NCBI GenBank assembly: GCA_963666945.2
Contig: CAXXRT010000010.1
Coordinates: forward strand, 52,929 to 116,928
DNA length: 64,000 bases
Origin: G963666945 sp963666945
GTDB lineage: Bacteria; Bacteroidota; Bacteroidia; Bacteroidales; Marinifilaceae
Direction: 5' to 3'
Shown here: positions 8,132-17,258 of the stretch, in pieces
Layout of the letters: every line of letters begins with the position of its first letter
How positions within the stretch are numbered: position 1 is the first letter of the stretch
The notes under the pieces: model-generated
The model's input: the letters and a program-made list of their open reading frames with translations, nothing else
Databases searched by the model: none
Told to the model about the DNA's origin: nothing
Program-made: the position numbers and the translations under genes

Positions 8132-11100
8132 TTAGAATGAAACACTTAATTGAAATGTATAGGTAGGACGTAAAGATAAATTAGGTTTACTAAATCCGGC
8201 CTGCATAGGATCCTGACCTTTTAATTTTTTTGAAGCAATAGTAAAAAGATTATTTGTATTAAAACTTATTTGTGCAGATTTAAACGGCAGATTTTTAAGA
8301 ACTTTTTGACTTAAAGAATATCTAAAATTTAAAGAAGTACATTTTAAAAAATCACCATCCACAACACGAATATGACTATTGTCATACATATTCCAACTAC
8401 TGGACGCATAATTTTGAACCTTTGTTATAGTTGGAGGCAATGCAGAGAAATGAATAGCGTACTGCAAAAAATCTGGATCAGTAATACTTATAATAGATGG
8501 TATATTAGTATGATTTTCATCTCCGGGCACTCTCCACCTTTTAAGAAGATCTTTACGAACATTTGTTTCTGCACCAATTCCTCTAACAATAGGTTCCGTT
8601 AGTCCAAAAAGACGAATCTTAGAACCTAAACTATAGGTAAACATTGCAGATAAGCTAAAACTTTTGTAAGTAAAACTTGATAAGAAGTTTCCATTGAATT
8701 CTGGCTCACGGTTACCGCTTTTTACCATTACCATTTTTACTGTTTCTTCTATGCTTTTATCTTTTAATAAATGAATTTGGGTATCATAATCTTTAAATAA
8801 AGGCCCTCCATTTTTTGGATGTAGTCCTAAAAATTTATAAGAATAAAACGTTCCAACAGATTCTCCATTAACCAAGGCTGTACCATTAAGATAATTATTT
8901 TTTGTATAATTTTCGAATTCACTGGTTTTAATTTTATTTATATTGGCACTATAATGTGTCGATAATGACCATGAAAAATCTTTTGTCTTAATAGGCGTTG
9001 CTTTTAAACTAATAGAATATCCAGTATTTTTAATATCTCCCCCATTAAGTGTATAACTATTAACTCCATTTATACTAGATACCTTTATAGACGTAAAAGC
9101 ATCTTCTGTTTTCTTATTATAATAAGAAAACTGCAAATTCAATCTATTTTTAAGCAAACCTATATCTGCACCCATATTAAATTGCCTTGTTTCTTCCCAT
9201 CTTAAATTAGGATTCGGATATCTTGCTGCAGTAGAAATATATTCATTATACATTGGATCTATAGTTCCTAATTTAATTATAAAATTAGGACTCTGATCTT
9301 CAAGCATATTCCCTTGAATTCCGTAGGAGGATCTTACACGAAATTCATTAATGTCATCATTATTTTTAAAAATTATTTCTTTAATATTTAGCATAGCCGA
9401 CGTTGACCAAACAGGTAAAAATTCCTCATTACTTCTACTTCCGAACTTATTTGAATAATCCATTCTACCATTAGCATTAATTGTTGCAAAATGATCAAAA
9501 CTATAGCTTAAAGAAATATATCCAGAAACAGCATTCGTTAAATTATTCATTAATGATCGATTAGATCCACTTTCTCCGTTCAACCATTTTTTATAAAATG
9601 GATATTTTTCAAGATCTATCTTGTCTACATATTTCATTCCTCTATCTTTTTGATATCCGAGTTCTAATGAATTTATTGCACTACTTTCACTAGATCGAAT
9701 TTCAAATCCTGCTGTTAAATTTAAAAGATCCCTGCTCTCAGCTCCTAATATTAATCTATAATCCGCCTGAGTTCTAACTGTCCAGCTATCAACAGTACTA
9801 TTTTTCTGATTTAATACTCCCCCGTAGGGTAACGAACATTTACCTGATTCACCTGTAGGTGGTATATCTTCAAATTCAGCATTTTTTAGTAATGCAACAT
9901 AATTTGTTTTTTCTCCCCACCATGTTTCCTGTAGAGTAGAACTTCTGGAATATGAACCAGAAAAATTAATATCAAATCCTTGTTTTAATGAATACTTTGC
10001 AGTTAAATAAGTAGACATTCCATTACCATTATAGTTATTATAACTATTATCTATTTCGTTCAAAATATTATAACGAAATGGTACAGAACCTGCTCCCACA
10101 CCCGGATATACTGAACCTGAATCCGGGTTATAGTAATAGTAGTCTCCAATTTCATTATATGCAGGCAGAGCTCTTGTTGTGTTATAAGCATAATCAATAG
10201 GATTTATTTCAACAGGGAGATGATTTTTATTTTGAACATTTCCACTTAAAGAAAACATCAATTTAAAATTTTCTGCAAGTTTTATATTCATATTTACCCT
10301 GGCTGTCATTCTATCTGTATAAACAGTATTAGTTACACTATTTTCTCTATTATAACCTATAGACGCATAATAACTTACATCATCAGAACCCCCAGATACT
10401 CCAAGCGTATGATCCTGCGAATATGAATCATTTGCAAGTATTTTAAACCAATCAGTATTTACACTTTCATATAATTTTACTTGATTATAAAATTCATCAT
10501 AACTTATATCGCCGGTTTGATATTTATACCATGCCCCCTCATATCCAACATCAGCCATTTTGCTTGGGAAAGCATAGTGAGAATCCACCAAATCTTTACC
10601 AAATTGAACACGTTCCTGAGAATTCATTAAATCTATATTTCTATCTCTATACCGAGGGCGAAGCATAAACTTAGAAGAATGATTATAGCTAAATGTTACC
10701 TTACCTTTACTTCCTTTTTTTGTTGTTATTACAATAACTCCATTAGCAGCTTTAGTTCCATAAAGTGCTGTAGCTGAAGCATCTTTTAATATGTCTATAC
10801 GTTCAATATCCTGAGGATTAATTCCTTGTATTGCATTTCCAATTATATTAACATAATCCGGATTATTTAAGTCATCATTGCTAACATCAACAGGATCCTG
10901 TAACACGAAACCATCAAGAACCCATAAAGGCTCTCTGTTTCCAAGTAAAGTTGATGTACCACGAATACGAATACGGGGTGTTACTCCAACTTCTCCTGAA
11001 TTCAGCATAAACTGCATCTCAGGAACATGCCCTTCCAAAGCTTTATCAATAGAATTTAACCCAGGATTAAGAATTTCGCTTACTTTGATTGATTGGATTG

Positions 11101-11785
11101 CACTAGTATTCGTACGCCCATCAAACCTTTGGTAGCCTGTAATAACAACTTCATCAAGGTCTGTAGCATTTTCAAACATGGTTACAACCATAAACTTATT
11201 TTGGTAGGTTTGCGTCACCTCTTTCATTCCAATAAATGAAAAACAAAAAACAATTTTCTTACCAGAATCTGGAACTAGTAATTTGAATACTCCATTTTTA
11301 TCAGTTGATACACCTACATTTGTACCCTTAATAACAACAGAAACTCCTGGGATAGGATTACCTTTCTCATCTAATACCTTACCATCAACATTAATATTTT
11401 TTTCCTGATCTGATATTTTAACTTTTGTTTTAAATATTATTACTGTATTATCTATGAATCTATAAGATAATGCAGTGCCTTTCAGTATATTTTCTAATAC
11501 TTCTTTTAAAGGTCTGCTTTCAAAATTAAAATTCAATTGTCCTACTGATTTTATATCTGAAACATCAAAAAGAAAATAACAGTTCGTTTGTATTCTTAAA
11601 CTATTAATAACATCTATAAAAGATGAATTCTCAGCTTTAACATCAACTTTTATTTCCTGAGCATTCAGATTAGCAAATACTTGAGAAATACTCAAACAAA
11701 TTAAAAAAATAATACATTTCATTATTCTCAAAATCTTTCGGCATTCGGACATAACCCGAATGCACGTTTTACAACTTTTTTTCAT
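8132..11785 (-). CDS. SusC/RagA-family TonB-linked outer-membrane transporter with STN domain
   Basis: The ATG at 11785 is the likely start (an in-frame start lies at 11809), giving about 1217 residues. In order there is a long signal region, an STN domain (about residues 45-120) that contacts the FecR-type regulator, a carboxypeptidase-regulatory-like domain (GKVLDEKGNPIPGVSVVIKG), a plug domain (DIERIDILKDASATALYG, then VIVITTKKG) and a beta-barrel ending in an aromatic residue (YTFQLSVSF). The STN extension fits control by the adjacent sigma/anti-sigma pair. The gene follows fecR by 83 nt, a gap that may encode an antisense RNA. Import is TonB-dependent; the substrate is unknown. Confidence 0.95.
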   Translation of the reverse strand: MKKSCKTCIRVMSECRKILRIMKCIIFLICLSISQVFANLNAQEIKVDVKAENSSFIDVINSLRIQTNCYFLFDVSDIKSVGQLNFNFESRPLKEVLENILKGTALSYRFIDNTVIIFKTKVKISDQEKNINVDGKVLDEKGNPIPGVSVVIKGTNVGVSTDKNGVFKLLVPDSGKKIVFCFSFIGMKEVTQTYQNKFMVVTMFENATDLDEVVITGYQRFDGRTNTSAIQSIKVSEILNPGLNSIDKALEGHVPEMQFMLNSGEVGVTPRIRIRGTSTLLGNREPLWVLDGFVLQDPVDVSNDDLNNPDYVNIIGNAIQGINPQDIERIDILKDASATALYGTKAANGVIVITTKKGSKGKVTFSYNHSSKFMLRPRYRDRNIDLMNSQERVQFGKDLVDSHYAFPSKMADVGYEGAWYKYQTGDISYDEFYNQVKLYESVNTDWFKILANDSYSQDHTLGVSGGSDDVSYYASIGYNRENSVTNTVYTDRMTARVNMNIKLAENFKLMFSLSGNVQNKNHLPVEINPIDYAYNTTRALPAYNEIGDYYYYNPDSGSVYPGVGAGSVPFRYNILNEIDNSYNNYNGNGMSTYLTAKYSLKQGFDINFSGSYSRSSTLQETWWGEKTNYVALLKNAEFEDIPPTGESGKCSLPYGGVLNQKNSTVDSWTVRTQADYRLILGAESRDLLNLTAGFEIRSSESSAINSLELGYQKDRGMKYVDKIDLEKYPFYKKWLNGESGSNRSLMNNLTNAVSGYISLSYSFDHFATINANGRMDYSNKFGSRSNEEFLPVWSTSAMLNIKEIIFKNNDDINEFRVRSSYGIQGNMLEDQSPNFIIKLGTIDPMYNEYISTAARYPNPNLRWEETRQFNMGADIGLLKNRLNLQFSYYNKKTEDAFTSIKVSSINGVNSYTLNGGDIKNTGYSISLKATPIKTKDFSWSLSTHYSANINKIKTSEFENYTKNNYLNGTALVNGESVGTFYSYKFLGLHPKNGGPLFKDYDTQIHLLKDKSIEETVKMVMVKSGNREPEFNGNFLSSFTYKSFSLSAMFTYSLGSKIRLFGLTEPIVRGIGAETNVRKDLLKRWRVPGDENHTNIPSIISITDPDFLQYAIHFSALPPTITKVQNYASSSWNMYDNSHIRVVDGDFLKCTSLNFRYSLSQKVLKNLPFKSAQISFNTNNLFTIASKKLKGQDPMQAGFSKPNLSLRPTYTFQLSVSF

Positions 11786-11792
11786 AAATTTG
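11785..11792 (+). promoter_or_regulatory. Plus-strand -7 box for a candidate antisense RNA
   Basis: The sequence TAAATTTG matches the Bacteroidota -7 consensus TAnnTTTG on the plus strand and overlaps the susC start codon. No good TTG -33 element is visible 20 bp upstream, so it stands as a weak promoter on its own. The terminator 44 bp further on is what makes it notable. Confidence 0.35.
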
Positions 11793-11797
11793 TAGTT

Positions 11798-11870
11798 TAG
11801 ATTCAACAATTGTCCAAATTAGGGCAGTTTATTAGACAGGGGGTATGAGGGTACTCCCTGTTCTTTTTTT
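11798..11870 (+). ncRNA. Candidate cis-antisense sRNA opposite the susC leader
   Basis: A plus-strand transcript starting just after the -7 box at 11785-11792 and ending at the terminator at 11836-11870 would be about 73 nt. It would be fully complementary to the susC mRNA leader and ribosome-binding region. In Bacteroides, antisense sRNAs such as DonS are encoded at this same place, between the anti-sigma gene and susC, and repress the operon. The 5' end is inferred; the 3' end rests on a good terminator. Confidence 0.5.
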
Positions 11871-11877
11871 ATTTTTT
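11836..11877 (+). terminator. Plus-strand intrinsic terminator inside the fecR-susC gap
   Basis: A 10-bp stem, 11836-11845 with 11852-11861, has one G-U pair and a 6-nt loop. It is followed at once on the plus strand by TTCTTTTTTTATTTTTT. All neighbouring genes run on the minus strand, where the hairpin is preceded, not followed, by the T-tract. It therefore works only for plus-strand transcription. The T-tract overlaps the fecR stop codon. Confidence 0.75.
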
Positions 11878-13035
11878 AGAAATTATTACGTTTTTTCCTT
11901 TAACTCTTATATTTATTTTTTCTGTAACTTCAAATTTCTTTAATACTTTCTTAAAATCGTCAGACCTGTTTATATACGCATAGAATCTTTCATTTTTTAT
12001 ATCAAGATTCTCATAAAAAACATTAATATCATACCACATAGAAAGTTCTTTCATTATATCCTCTAATCGCCTGTTTTCAAATAAAAACTCACCTGACTTC
12101 CATGCGGTAACACTAGAAACGTTAACTTTACTTATATCTATTTTAGGTTTTTCTGATTCGGCTAATCCTTGTTCTCCCGGCTTAAGTATTACTGTAGATC
12201 CCGGCTTATCCAAATAATTCATTTCAACTTTACCATTCACTAAGGTTGTTGCTATTTTGTTTTTTTCGTATGACCTAATATTGAATTCCGTTCCTAATAC
12301 TTTTACCTGAATATTATTACATAATACTATAAAAGGTTTGTCTGGATTATGCTTAACATCAAAATAAACTTCTCCTTCTACTTTAACTTCTCTGGTATCT
12401 CCTTTAAAAACATTTGGAAAGCTAAGGCTAGACATTGCATTAAGCCATACTTTTGTTCCATCTGATAAAGTCAGGTTGTATTCTCCAAAACGTGGCACCC
12501 TAATAGTGTTATACTTCTGTTCATATATAACACTGTCAGTATTATTAACATCTACACCAGATTCAAAAGTTAAGCTTTTATTTTTATTCTTTATAAGCAA
12601 ACCATTTGATTCAATAACTTTATCCTTGTTAGAAGATAAAACATATCTGGATCCATCAGTTAATATTAACATTGCCTTATGTTCTCCTGAATTTATTGTT
12701 TCCACTACTATCTCAGGAGATAAAATTTTCTTATTTATATACCAAAAGGATACTGTCAAGCAACATACAATAATAATGCTTGCAGCAACTTTTATAGAAC
12801 AATAACAAATTCTATGTAAAGGGCTTACAGACCTGACAAACTTCTTCCATTCTTTATTTATATGTTCTTCCGAAACATATTCTCTATCTTCTGATAAGGC
12901 ATAAAACGACCTAACATCTTTAATAAAATTCTTTTGTTTTCTTTTTCCAGAATACCACTCTATAAATTTCTCATCTTCCAAATCAGAAGACTTTCCTTTT
13001 ATAACTCTTGAGAGTATTTCCCATTCAATATCCAT
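11869..13035 (-). CDS. FecR-family anti-sigma factor
   Basis: The 388-residue inner-membrane protein has a cytoplasmic N-terminal segment (about 1-80), one membrane helix near residues 85-105 (AASIIIVCCLTVSFWYI), a periplasmic FecR domain (about 160-260, with WLNAMSSLSFPNVF and GEVYFDVKH) and a C-terminal DUF4974-type domain. It should hold the adjacent ECF sigma factor inactive until the SusC STN domain signals ligand. It lies 76 bp downstream of the sigma gene. Both genes read minus. Confidence 0.93.
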   Translation of the reverse strand: MDIEWEILSRVIKGKSSDLEDEKFIEWYSGKRKQKNFIKDVRSFYALSEDREYVSEEHINKEWKKFVRSVSPLHRICYCSIKVAASIIIVCCLTVSFWYINKKILSPEIVVETINSGEHKAMLILTDGSRYVLSSNKDKVIESNGLLIKNKNKSLTFESGVDVNNTDSVIYEQKYNTIRVPRFGEYNLTLSDGTKVWLNAMSSLSFPNVFKGDTREVKVEGEVYFDVKHNPDKPFIVLCNNIQVKVLGTEFNIRSYEKNKIATTLVNGKVEMNYLDKPGSTVILKPGEQGLAESEKPKIDISKVNVSSVTAWKSGEFLFENRRLEDIMKELSMWYDINVFYENLDIKNERFYAYINRSDDFKKVLKKFEVTEKINIRVKGKNVIISKK

Positions 13036-13111
13036 AATACAATTAATGTTTATTCTTATATTAAGACGACATTAATTATTTTTGGGGTACATATTAAATT
13101 ATAATCATAAA

Positions 13112-13678
13112 TTATTTTTGAGAAAAAGTTATTATAAAATAAAATAATAATGGAAAATATTCTCTAAAATATTTATAAGCCCTCTTAACATGAGTATGAA
13201 CTGTATCCTCTGAGATTTTTAATTCCTCAGCAATTTCCTTATATTTTAATCCATTAACAACCTTTAATTCAAGAATTAGTCTTTGTTGTTCTGAAAGTTT
13301 TGACAAACAATCTCTTACCTGTTTAATAATTTCATCATTAGTCTCATATCCAACAGTTCCTGAAAAAATTAATGCTTCTGTAAGTTTCTTTCTGTTACTG
13401 TCAATAACTTTTAAATGTTTTAGATAATCAAAACAGGAATTCTTTACACTAGAATACAAGTAGGATTTGATACTACTTATGTCAGGTATATCTTTAGCCA
13501 TATGCCAAAGTTTTGAAAAAACATCCTGAATAATATCCTCAGCGACATCCTTGTTCATTACGTAGGAATAAGAAAAACTATATAGATCGGAATAATATAA
13601 TTTAAAAAGATATTCAAAAGCTGATTCTGAATTATCCCTCAATTCTTTGATAAGATTACTTTCTACATATTTATTCAT
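13112..13678 (-). CDS. ECF-type RNA polymerase sigma factor
   Basis: The 188-residue protein has sigma region 2 near residues 18-85 (DVAEDIIQDVFSKLW) and region 4 near 115-170 with a helix-turn-helix (LKYKEIAEELKISEDTVHTH). It belongs to the Bacteroidetes-expanded ECF sigma-70 group. It heads the FecR/SusC/SusD cluster and probably drives it. The last residues are hydrophobic (PLLFYFIITF), a common feature in this group. Confidence 0.94.
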   Translation of the reverse strand: MNKYVESNLIKELRDNSESAFEYLFKLYYSDLYSFSYSYVMNKDVAEDIIQDVFSKLWHMAKDIPDISSIKSYLYSSVKNSCFDYLKHLKVIDSNRKKLTEALIFSGTVGYETNDEIIKQVRDCLSKLSEQQRLILELKVVNGLKYKEIAEELKISEDTVHTHVKRAYKYFREYFPLLFYFIITFSQK

Positions 13679-13918
13679 ACTTATTACACCAATCCAAATT
13701 TGCTCTCAAATATAACAAATTAGTTTGACATTACATAATATACCAAATAACTAAAAATACATAACATCAAATTAAAAACACAAACCATTTGCACATCAAA
13801 CACATCGCAAAACGCACTTAAATTCTTTAATTTTTTAATCAATTTTAACTAAACCCACAACAACATTGCAAAGCATATCACCGTAGTTTTATATAGTACT
13901 CCCTAATAAAAAACACAA

Positions 13919-14440
13919 ATGAAAATATTGTATATAATATTGATCTCTATTGCTATACCTGTATACGATACTGAATACAGCGATCTGGAGGTTGTTGACT
14001 ATGTCGATTTTAACAGTTATATGGGTACATGGTATGAGATCGCCCGCTTACCAAATTCTTTCGAGAATGGAATGATATGCGTTAAAGCAGATTATTCATT
14101 AAGGGATGACGGGAAGATAGATGTCCTTAATTCAGGACGTGCAGAAAAAAATCCAACTAAATTAAAAGAAGTTAAAGGAATAGCCTGGGTTCCTGATAAA
14201 AGATTTATTGCCAAGCTTAAAGTAAGATTTCAATGGCCCTTTTCCGGAGATTACTGGATAATTGACATAGGTAAAAATTACGAATATGCTATGGTAGGAA
14301 CACCTTCCAGAAGATATTTCTGGATATTATCCAGAACCAGAGAAATGGATGATAAACAATACAAAAAACTTATTGCAAAAGCTAATAGGAAAGGATTTGA
14401 TGTCTCCAGAATAGTCAGAATTAACCAGCAATACCGTTAG
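13919..14440 (+). CDS. Lipocalin (Blc family)
   Basis: The 173-residue protein has the lipocalin GxW motif as YMGTWYEIARLPNSFE near residues 36-51, the later YAMVGTPSRRYFWILSR segment and a C-terminal Arg-containing motif, as in bacterial Blc. The N-terminal 15 residues are hydrophobic. There is no lipobox cysteine, so it may be periplasmic rather than a lipoprotein. It binds lipids or small hydrophobic ligands in the envelope. It stands alone on the plus strand, with a terminator directly after it. Confidence 0.9.
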   Translation: MKILYIILISIAIPVYDTEYSDLEVVDYVDFNSYMGTWYEIARLPNSFENGMICVKADYSLRDDGKIDVLNSGRAEKNPTKLKEVKGIAWVPDKRFIAKLKVRFQWPFSGDYWIIDIGKNYEYAMVGTPSRRYFWILSRTREMDDKQYKKLIAKANRKGFDVSRIVRINQQYR

Positions 14441-14479
14441 CCGAAAACAATTAGTACCTTAAACATTTTTTATGATTTT

Positions 14480-14511
14480 GCTCCCCTTATAAAAGTTGAG
14501 GGGAGCTTTTT
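14480..14511 (+). terminator. Intrinsic terminator after the lipocalin gene
   Basis: An 8-bp GC-rich stem, 14480-14487 with 14499-14506, is followed by TTTTT. A third, partly complementary arm (actcccctc) follows at 14511-14520 and could pair in its place. Confidence 0.85.
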
Positions 14512-14540
14512 ACTCCCCTCATTAACATTCTATTTACTAA

Positions 14541-14717
14541 TTAATCGTTGGTTAAAGCCGTCACTGGCCTTCCCTTCCTTCTAACTGATCGTATATGGTC
14601 TGCACCTAACCTTTTAAGTATGGTACCTTTTTTACTAGCTTTATTAACGTCACCCGACTGTTTAAATATTATCCGAATGAACTTACGACTAAATTTGTTT
14701 TTAAAATTCCACCTCAT
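14541..14717 (-). CDS. Small basic hypothetical protein
   Basis: The ATG at 14717 gives 58 residues, very rich in Lys and Arg, with the end RSVRRKGRPVTALTND. I do not recognise it. The non-coding alternative is real, since the same stretch is open on the plus strand (14548-14769). The lower AT content of the 3' half and the absence of another gene in this 380-bp gap are the only support. Confidence 0.25.
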   Translation of the reverse strand: MRWNFKNKFSRKFIRIIFKQSGDVNKASKKGTILKRLGADHIRSVRRKGRPVTALTND

Positions 14718-14823
14718 ACTTTTTAAAATAAAAAATAAAAACAATAATTTAAGAGTGTATATTAAGTAGTGCCATTCAATACTATTTTACGATACAGACA
14801 AATAAATGTTTAAATATATAATA

Positions 14824-17211
14824 CTATTTTACGGTAATTTCACGCCTTAAAATATTACCAAATTCATCAACCAATGTTATTAAATGTTTTCCTGAATTAG
14901 GGGACACTTCTACCTGATGTTTTCCGATAGTCTTTTCCAGAAAATTTTCATCTATATGCCAGTAAATAGCTGCTCCCTCAACACTATGAGCTGCTTCGAA
15001 GATGATTTTACTTTTTTCTCCTCCCATATCCTTAGGGACAAATACAGAGAGATTTTTATGCGGATATATCAACTGCATAGGACATTCTTCTTCCCTATTA
15101 CAATCAATACGAAATGGTGGTAAAGAAAGATAAAAGGGATTAATCTTTTTATAATACCACTCCATCACCGGAGGTAATACAAACCATGATTTATGAACCA
15201 TATCCGAGACCTCCTCACAATTGCTGTTAACCCTGTATTTACATTCTTTATCAAGATGAACTACTTTATGGTAAGGACACGAAACTGTTTTTAAACCCGC
15301 TTCACAAGCCCATACTGTATCACAACAATCACAATCGTGGGCAACCCTATATCCGCTTTTTGAACAAACAGGTATTTTTACCATCTCATCAATGGGTTTT
15401 TTAAACCATCCTGACTCAGGAAGCATAGAAAAAATATCAAACATCAAAGGGGCAGCAGCCCGAACACCTGTAAGCCCTGACCTTCCTTCCCCATCGGCAT
15501 TACCAGCCCATACACCTACAACATAATCGGGCGTAATACCAACCGCCCATGCGTCTCTAAAACCAAAACTAGTTCCTGTTTTCCATGCAATTTGTTGTGA
15601 AGATTTAAAACTTTGCCAACCAGCTTCCTCATCTGGTCTTTCTACATCAAGCAATGCCTTAAAGCAAAGCCATATTGCACCTGCAGAAAGAACACCTTTA
15701 CCATCTATCTTTTTCCTTTCCGGAAGATTTATATTATTATAAAAATTTGGCTTGGTGTAAGTATTCGTATAATAAGTACCATCATTATTGTTATAATCCA
15801 AAAGAGTTTTCGCCATTCCCCTATATAGTCCTACTAATTCAAAAAGATTAACCTCTGCCCCCCCTAAAATTAAACTCAAACCATATTGAGAAGCAGGTCT
15901 GTTTAGTGTAGTCAATCCCAATCTTTTTAAATAATCGTAGAACTGATTAACCCCACAGGTTTTAAGCATCTGAACAGCCGGAACATTCAACGATCTGGCC
16001 AAAGCCTTGGAAGCAGGAACAGCCCCATCATACTTCAATGAAAAATTCTTAGGACAATAATTACCAAATCTAATAGGAATATCAGGTAAAAGTGTATTTG
16101 GTAGCATATATCCTTTATCCTGCATCAAACAATACAGCACCGGTTTAATAATACTTCCCGAGCTTCTGGGTGCCATATTAATATCAACCATATTACCATT
16201 GTCATCCGACCTGTTACAAAAAGAATTCCCAACATATGCAACCACATTACCTGTACTCACCTCAACCACAATTGCAGAAGCATTATTTATTCCATTTTCG
16301 CCCAACATTCTGGAATGCTTCTCTACTAATCTATTTACTTTCTTCTGAAGTTCTATATCTAAAGTAGTATTTAAATACTCTCTCGTCTTATTTCTGGCCA
16401 TCCTTGCTAAAAGATGAGGAGCATAATTAGGAAAAGAATAAAATCTATCGGGAATATTTTCCTCCTTGGCCATCCCACAAGTCATACTATCAATTATTCC
16501 CTTACTCTTTAACTTATCCAAAAGGTGATTTCTTTTTTTTAATAGCAATTTACTATTCTTCCCTGCATACAATAAAGCAGGAGAATTAGGCAAAACAGCC
16601 AGTAATGCCGATTCTGCCCACGAAAGATCAGACGGCTTTCTCTTAAAATATTTCCACGATGCAGCCTCAAGTCCTACCACATTACCCCCAAAAGGAGCAT
16701 TAGCTGCATATAGTCTTAATATCTCAGCCTTAGAGTATCCCAACTCCAACCTGGTAGCCATTATTATTTCCTTAATCTTTTCAAATACTGTTCTTTGTCT
16801 GTTTCCACGGGACATTCTAATTACCTGCATACTGATGGTACTTCCCCCGCTTACCACCTTACCTGCTTTTATGTTCTGACTAAAAGCCCTGATTATAGAT
16901 ACAGGATTAAAACCAGGATGATAATAATAATACTCATCCTCAAACATCAACAACGATTTTTTATATTTATAAGGAACTGAATCGGGAACAGGAAACCTCC
17001 ATTGTTCATCTTCCGCTATTTTTACTCCTAATAATTTATTTTCCTTATCGAATATTATAGTTGACAAAGAACTTTCAAACAACTTGTCAGGTAAAGAAAA
17101 CCAATATACAACCAACAATACAAACATTACAATCAAAGCCGGAATTTTTATTCTTCCGGCTTTTAATAAATTCATTTTATTTAATGTATTTCGTTTTTTC
17201 CTTATTCTCAT
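14824..17211 (-). CDS. pbpC: Penicillin-binding protein 1C
   Basis: This is a bifunctional murein synthase of 795 residues. It has an N-terminal membrane anchor (about 25-42), a family-51 glycosyltransferase domain (EDEYYYYHPGF, then GGSTISMQVIRMSRG, about 70-235), a transpeptidase domain with SxxK (SSGSIIKP), SLN and KTG (WKTGTSFGFRDAWAVG), and a C-terminal PBP1C-type domain. It starts 47 bp after the stop of the alpha-2-macroglobulin gene, the same pairing as yfhM-pbpC in E. coli. The two are thought to act together in envelope defence and repair. Confidence 0.95.
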   Translation of the reverse strand: MRIRKKRNTLNKMNLLKAGRIKIPALIVMFVLLVVYWFSLPDKLFESSLSTIIFDKENKLLGVKIAEDEQWRFPVPDSVPYKYKKSLLMFEDEYYYYHPGFNPVSIIRAFSQNIKAGKVVSGGSTISMQVIRMSRGNRQRTVFEKIKEIIMATRLELGYSKAEILRLYAANAPFGGNVVGLEAASWKYFKRKPSDLSWAESALLAVLPNSPALLYAGKNSKLLLKKRNHLLDKLKSKGIIDSMTCGMAKEENIPDRFYSFPNYAPHLLARMARNKTREYLNTTLDIELQKKVNRLVEKHSRMLGENGINNASAIVVEVSTGNVVAYVGNSFCNRSDDNGNMVDINMAPRSSGSIIKPVLYCLMQDKGYMLPNTLLPDIPIRFGNYCPKNFSLKYDGAVPASKALARSLNVPAVQMLKTCGVNQFYDYLKRLGLTTLNRPASQYGLSLILGGAEVNLFELVGLYRGMAKTLLDYNNNDGTYYTNTYTKPNFYNNINLPERKKIDGKGVLSAGAIWLCFKALLDVERPDEEAGWQSFKSSQQIAWKTGTSFGFRDAWAVGITPDYVVGVWAGNADGEGRSGLTGVRAAAPLMFDIFSMLPESGWFKKPIDEMVKIPVCSKSGYRVAHDCDCCDTVWACEAGLKTVSCPYHKVVHLDKECKYRVNSNCEEVSDMVHKSWFVLPPVMEWYYKKINPFYLSLPPFRIDCNREEECPMQLIYPHKNLSVFVPKDMGGEKSKIIFEAAHSVEGAAIYWHIDENFLEKTIGKHQVEVSPNSGKHLITLVDEFGNILRREITVK

Positions 17212-17258
17212 TTACTCTCAAATCTATAAGTATTTTCCAGAGCAGACAACCACTCTTA

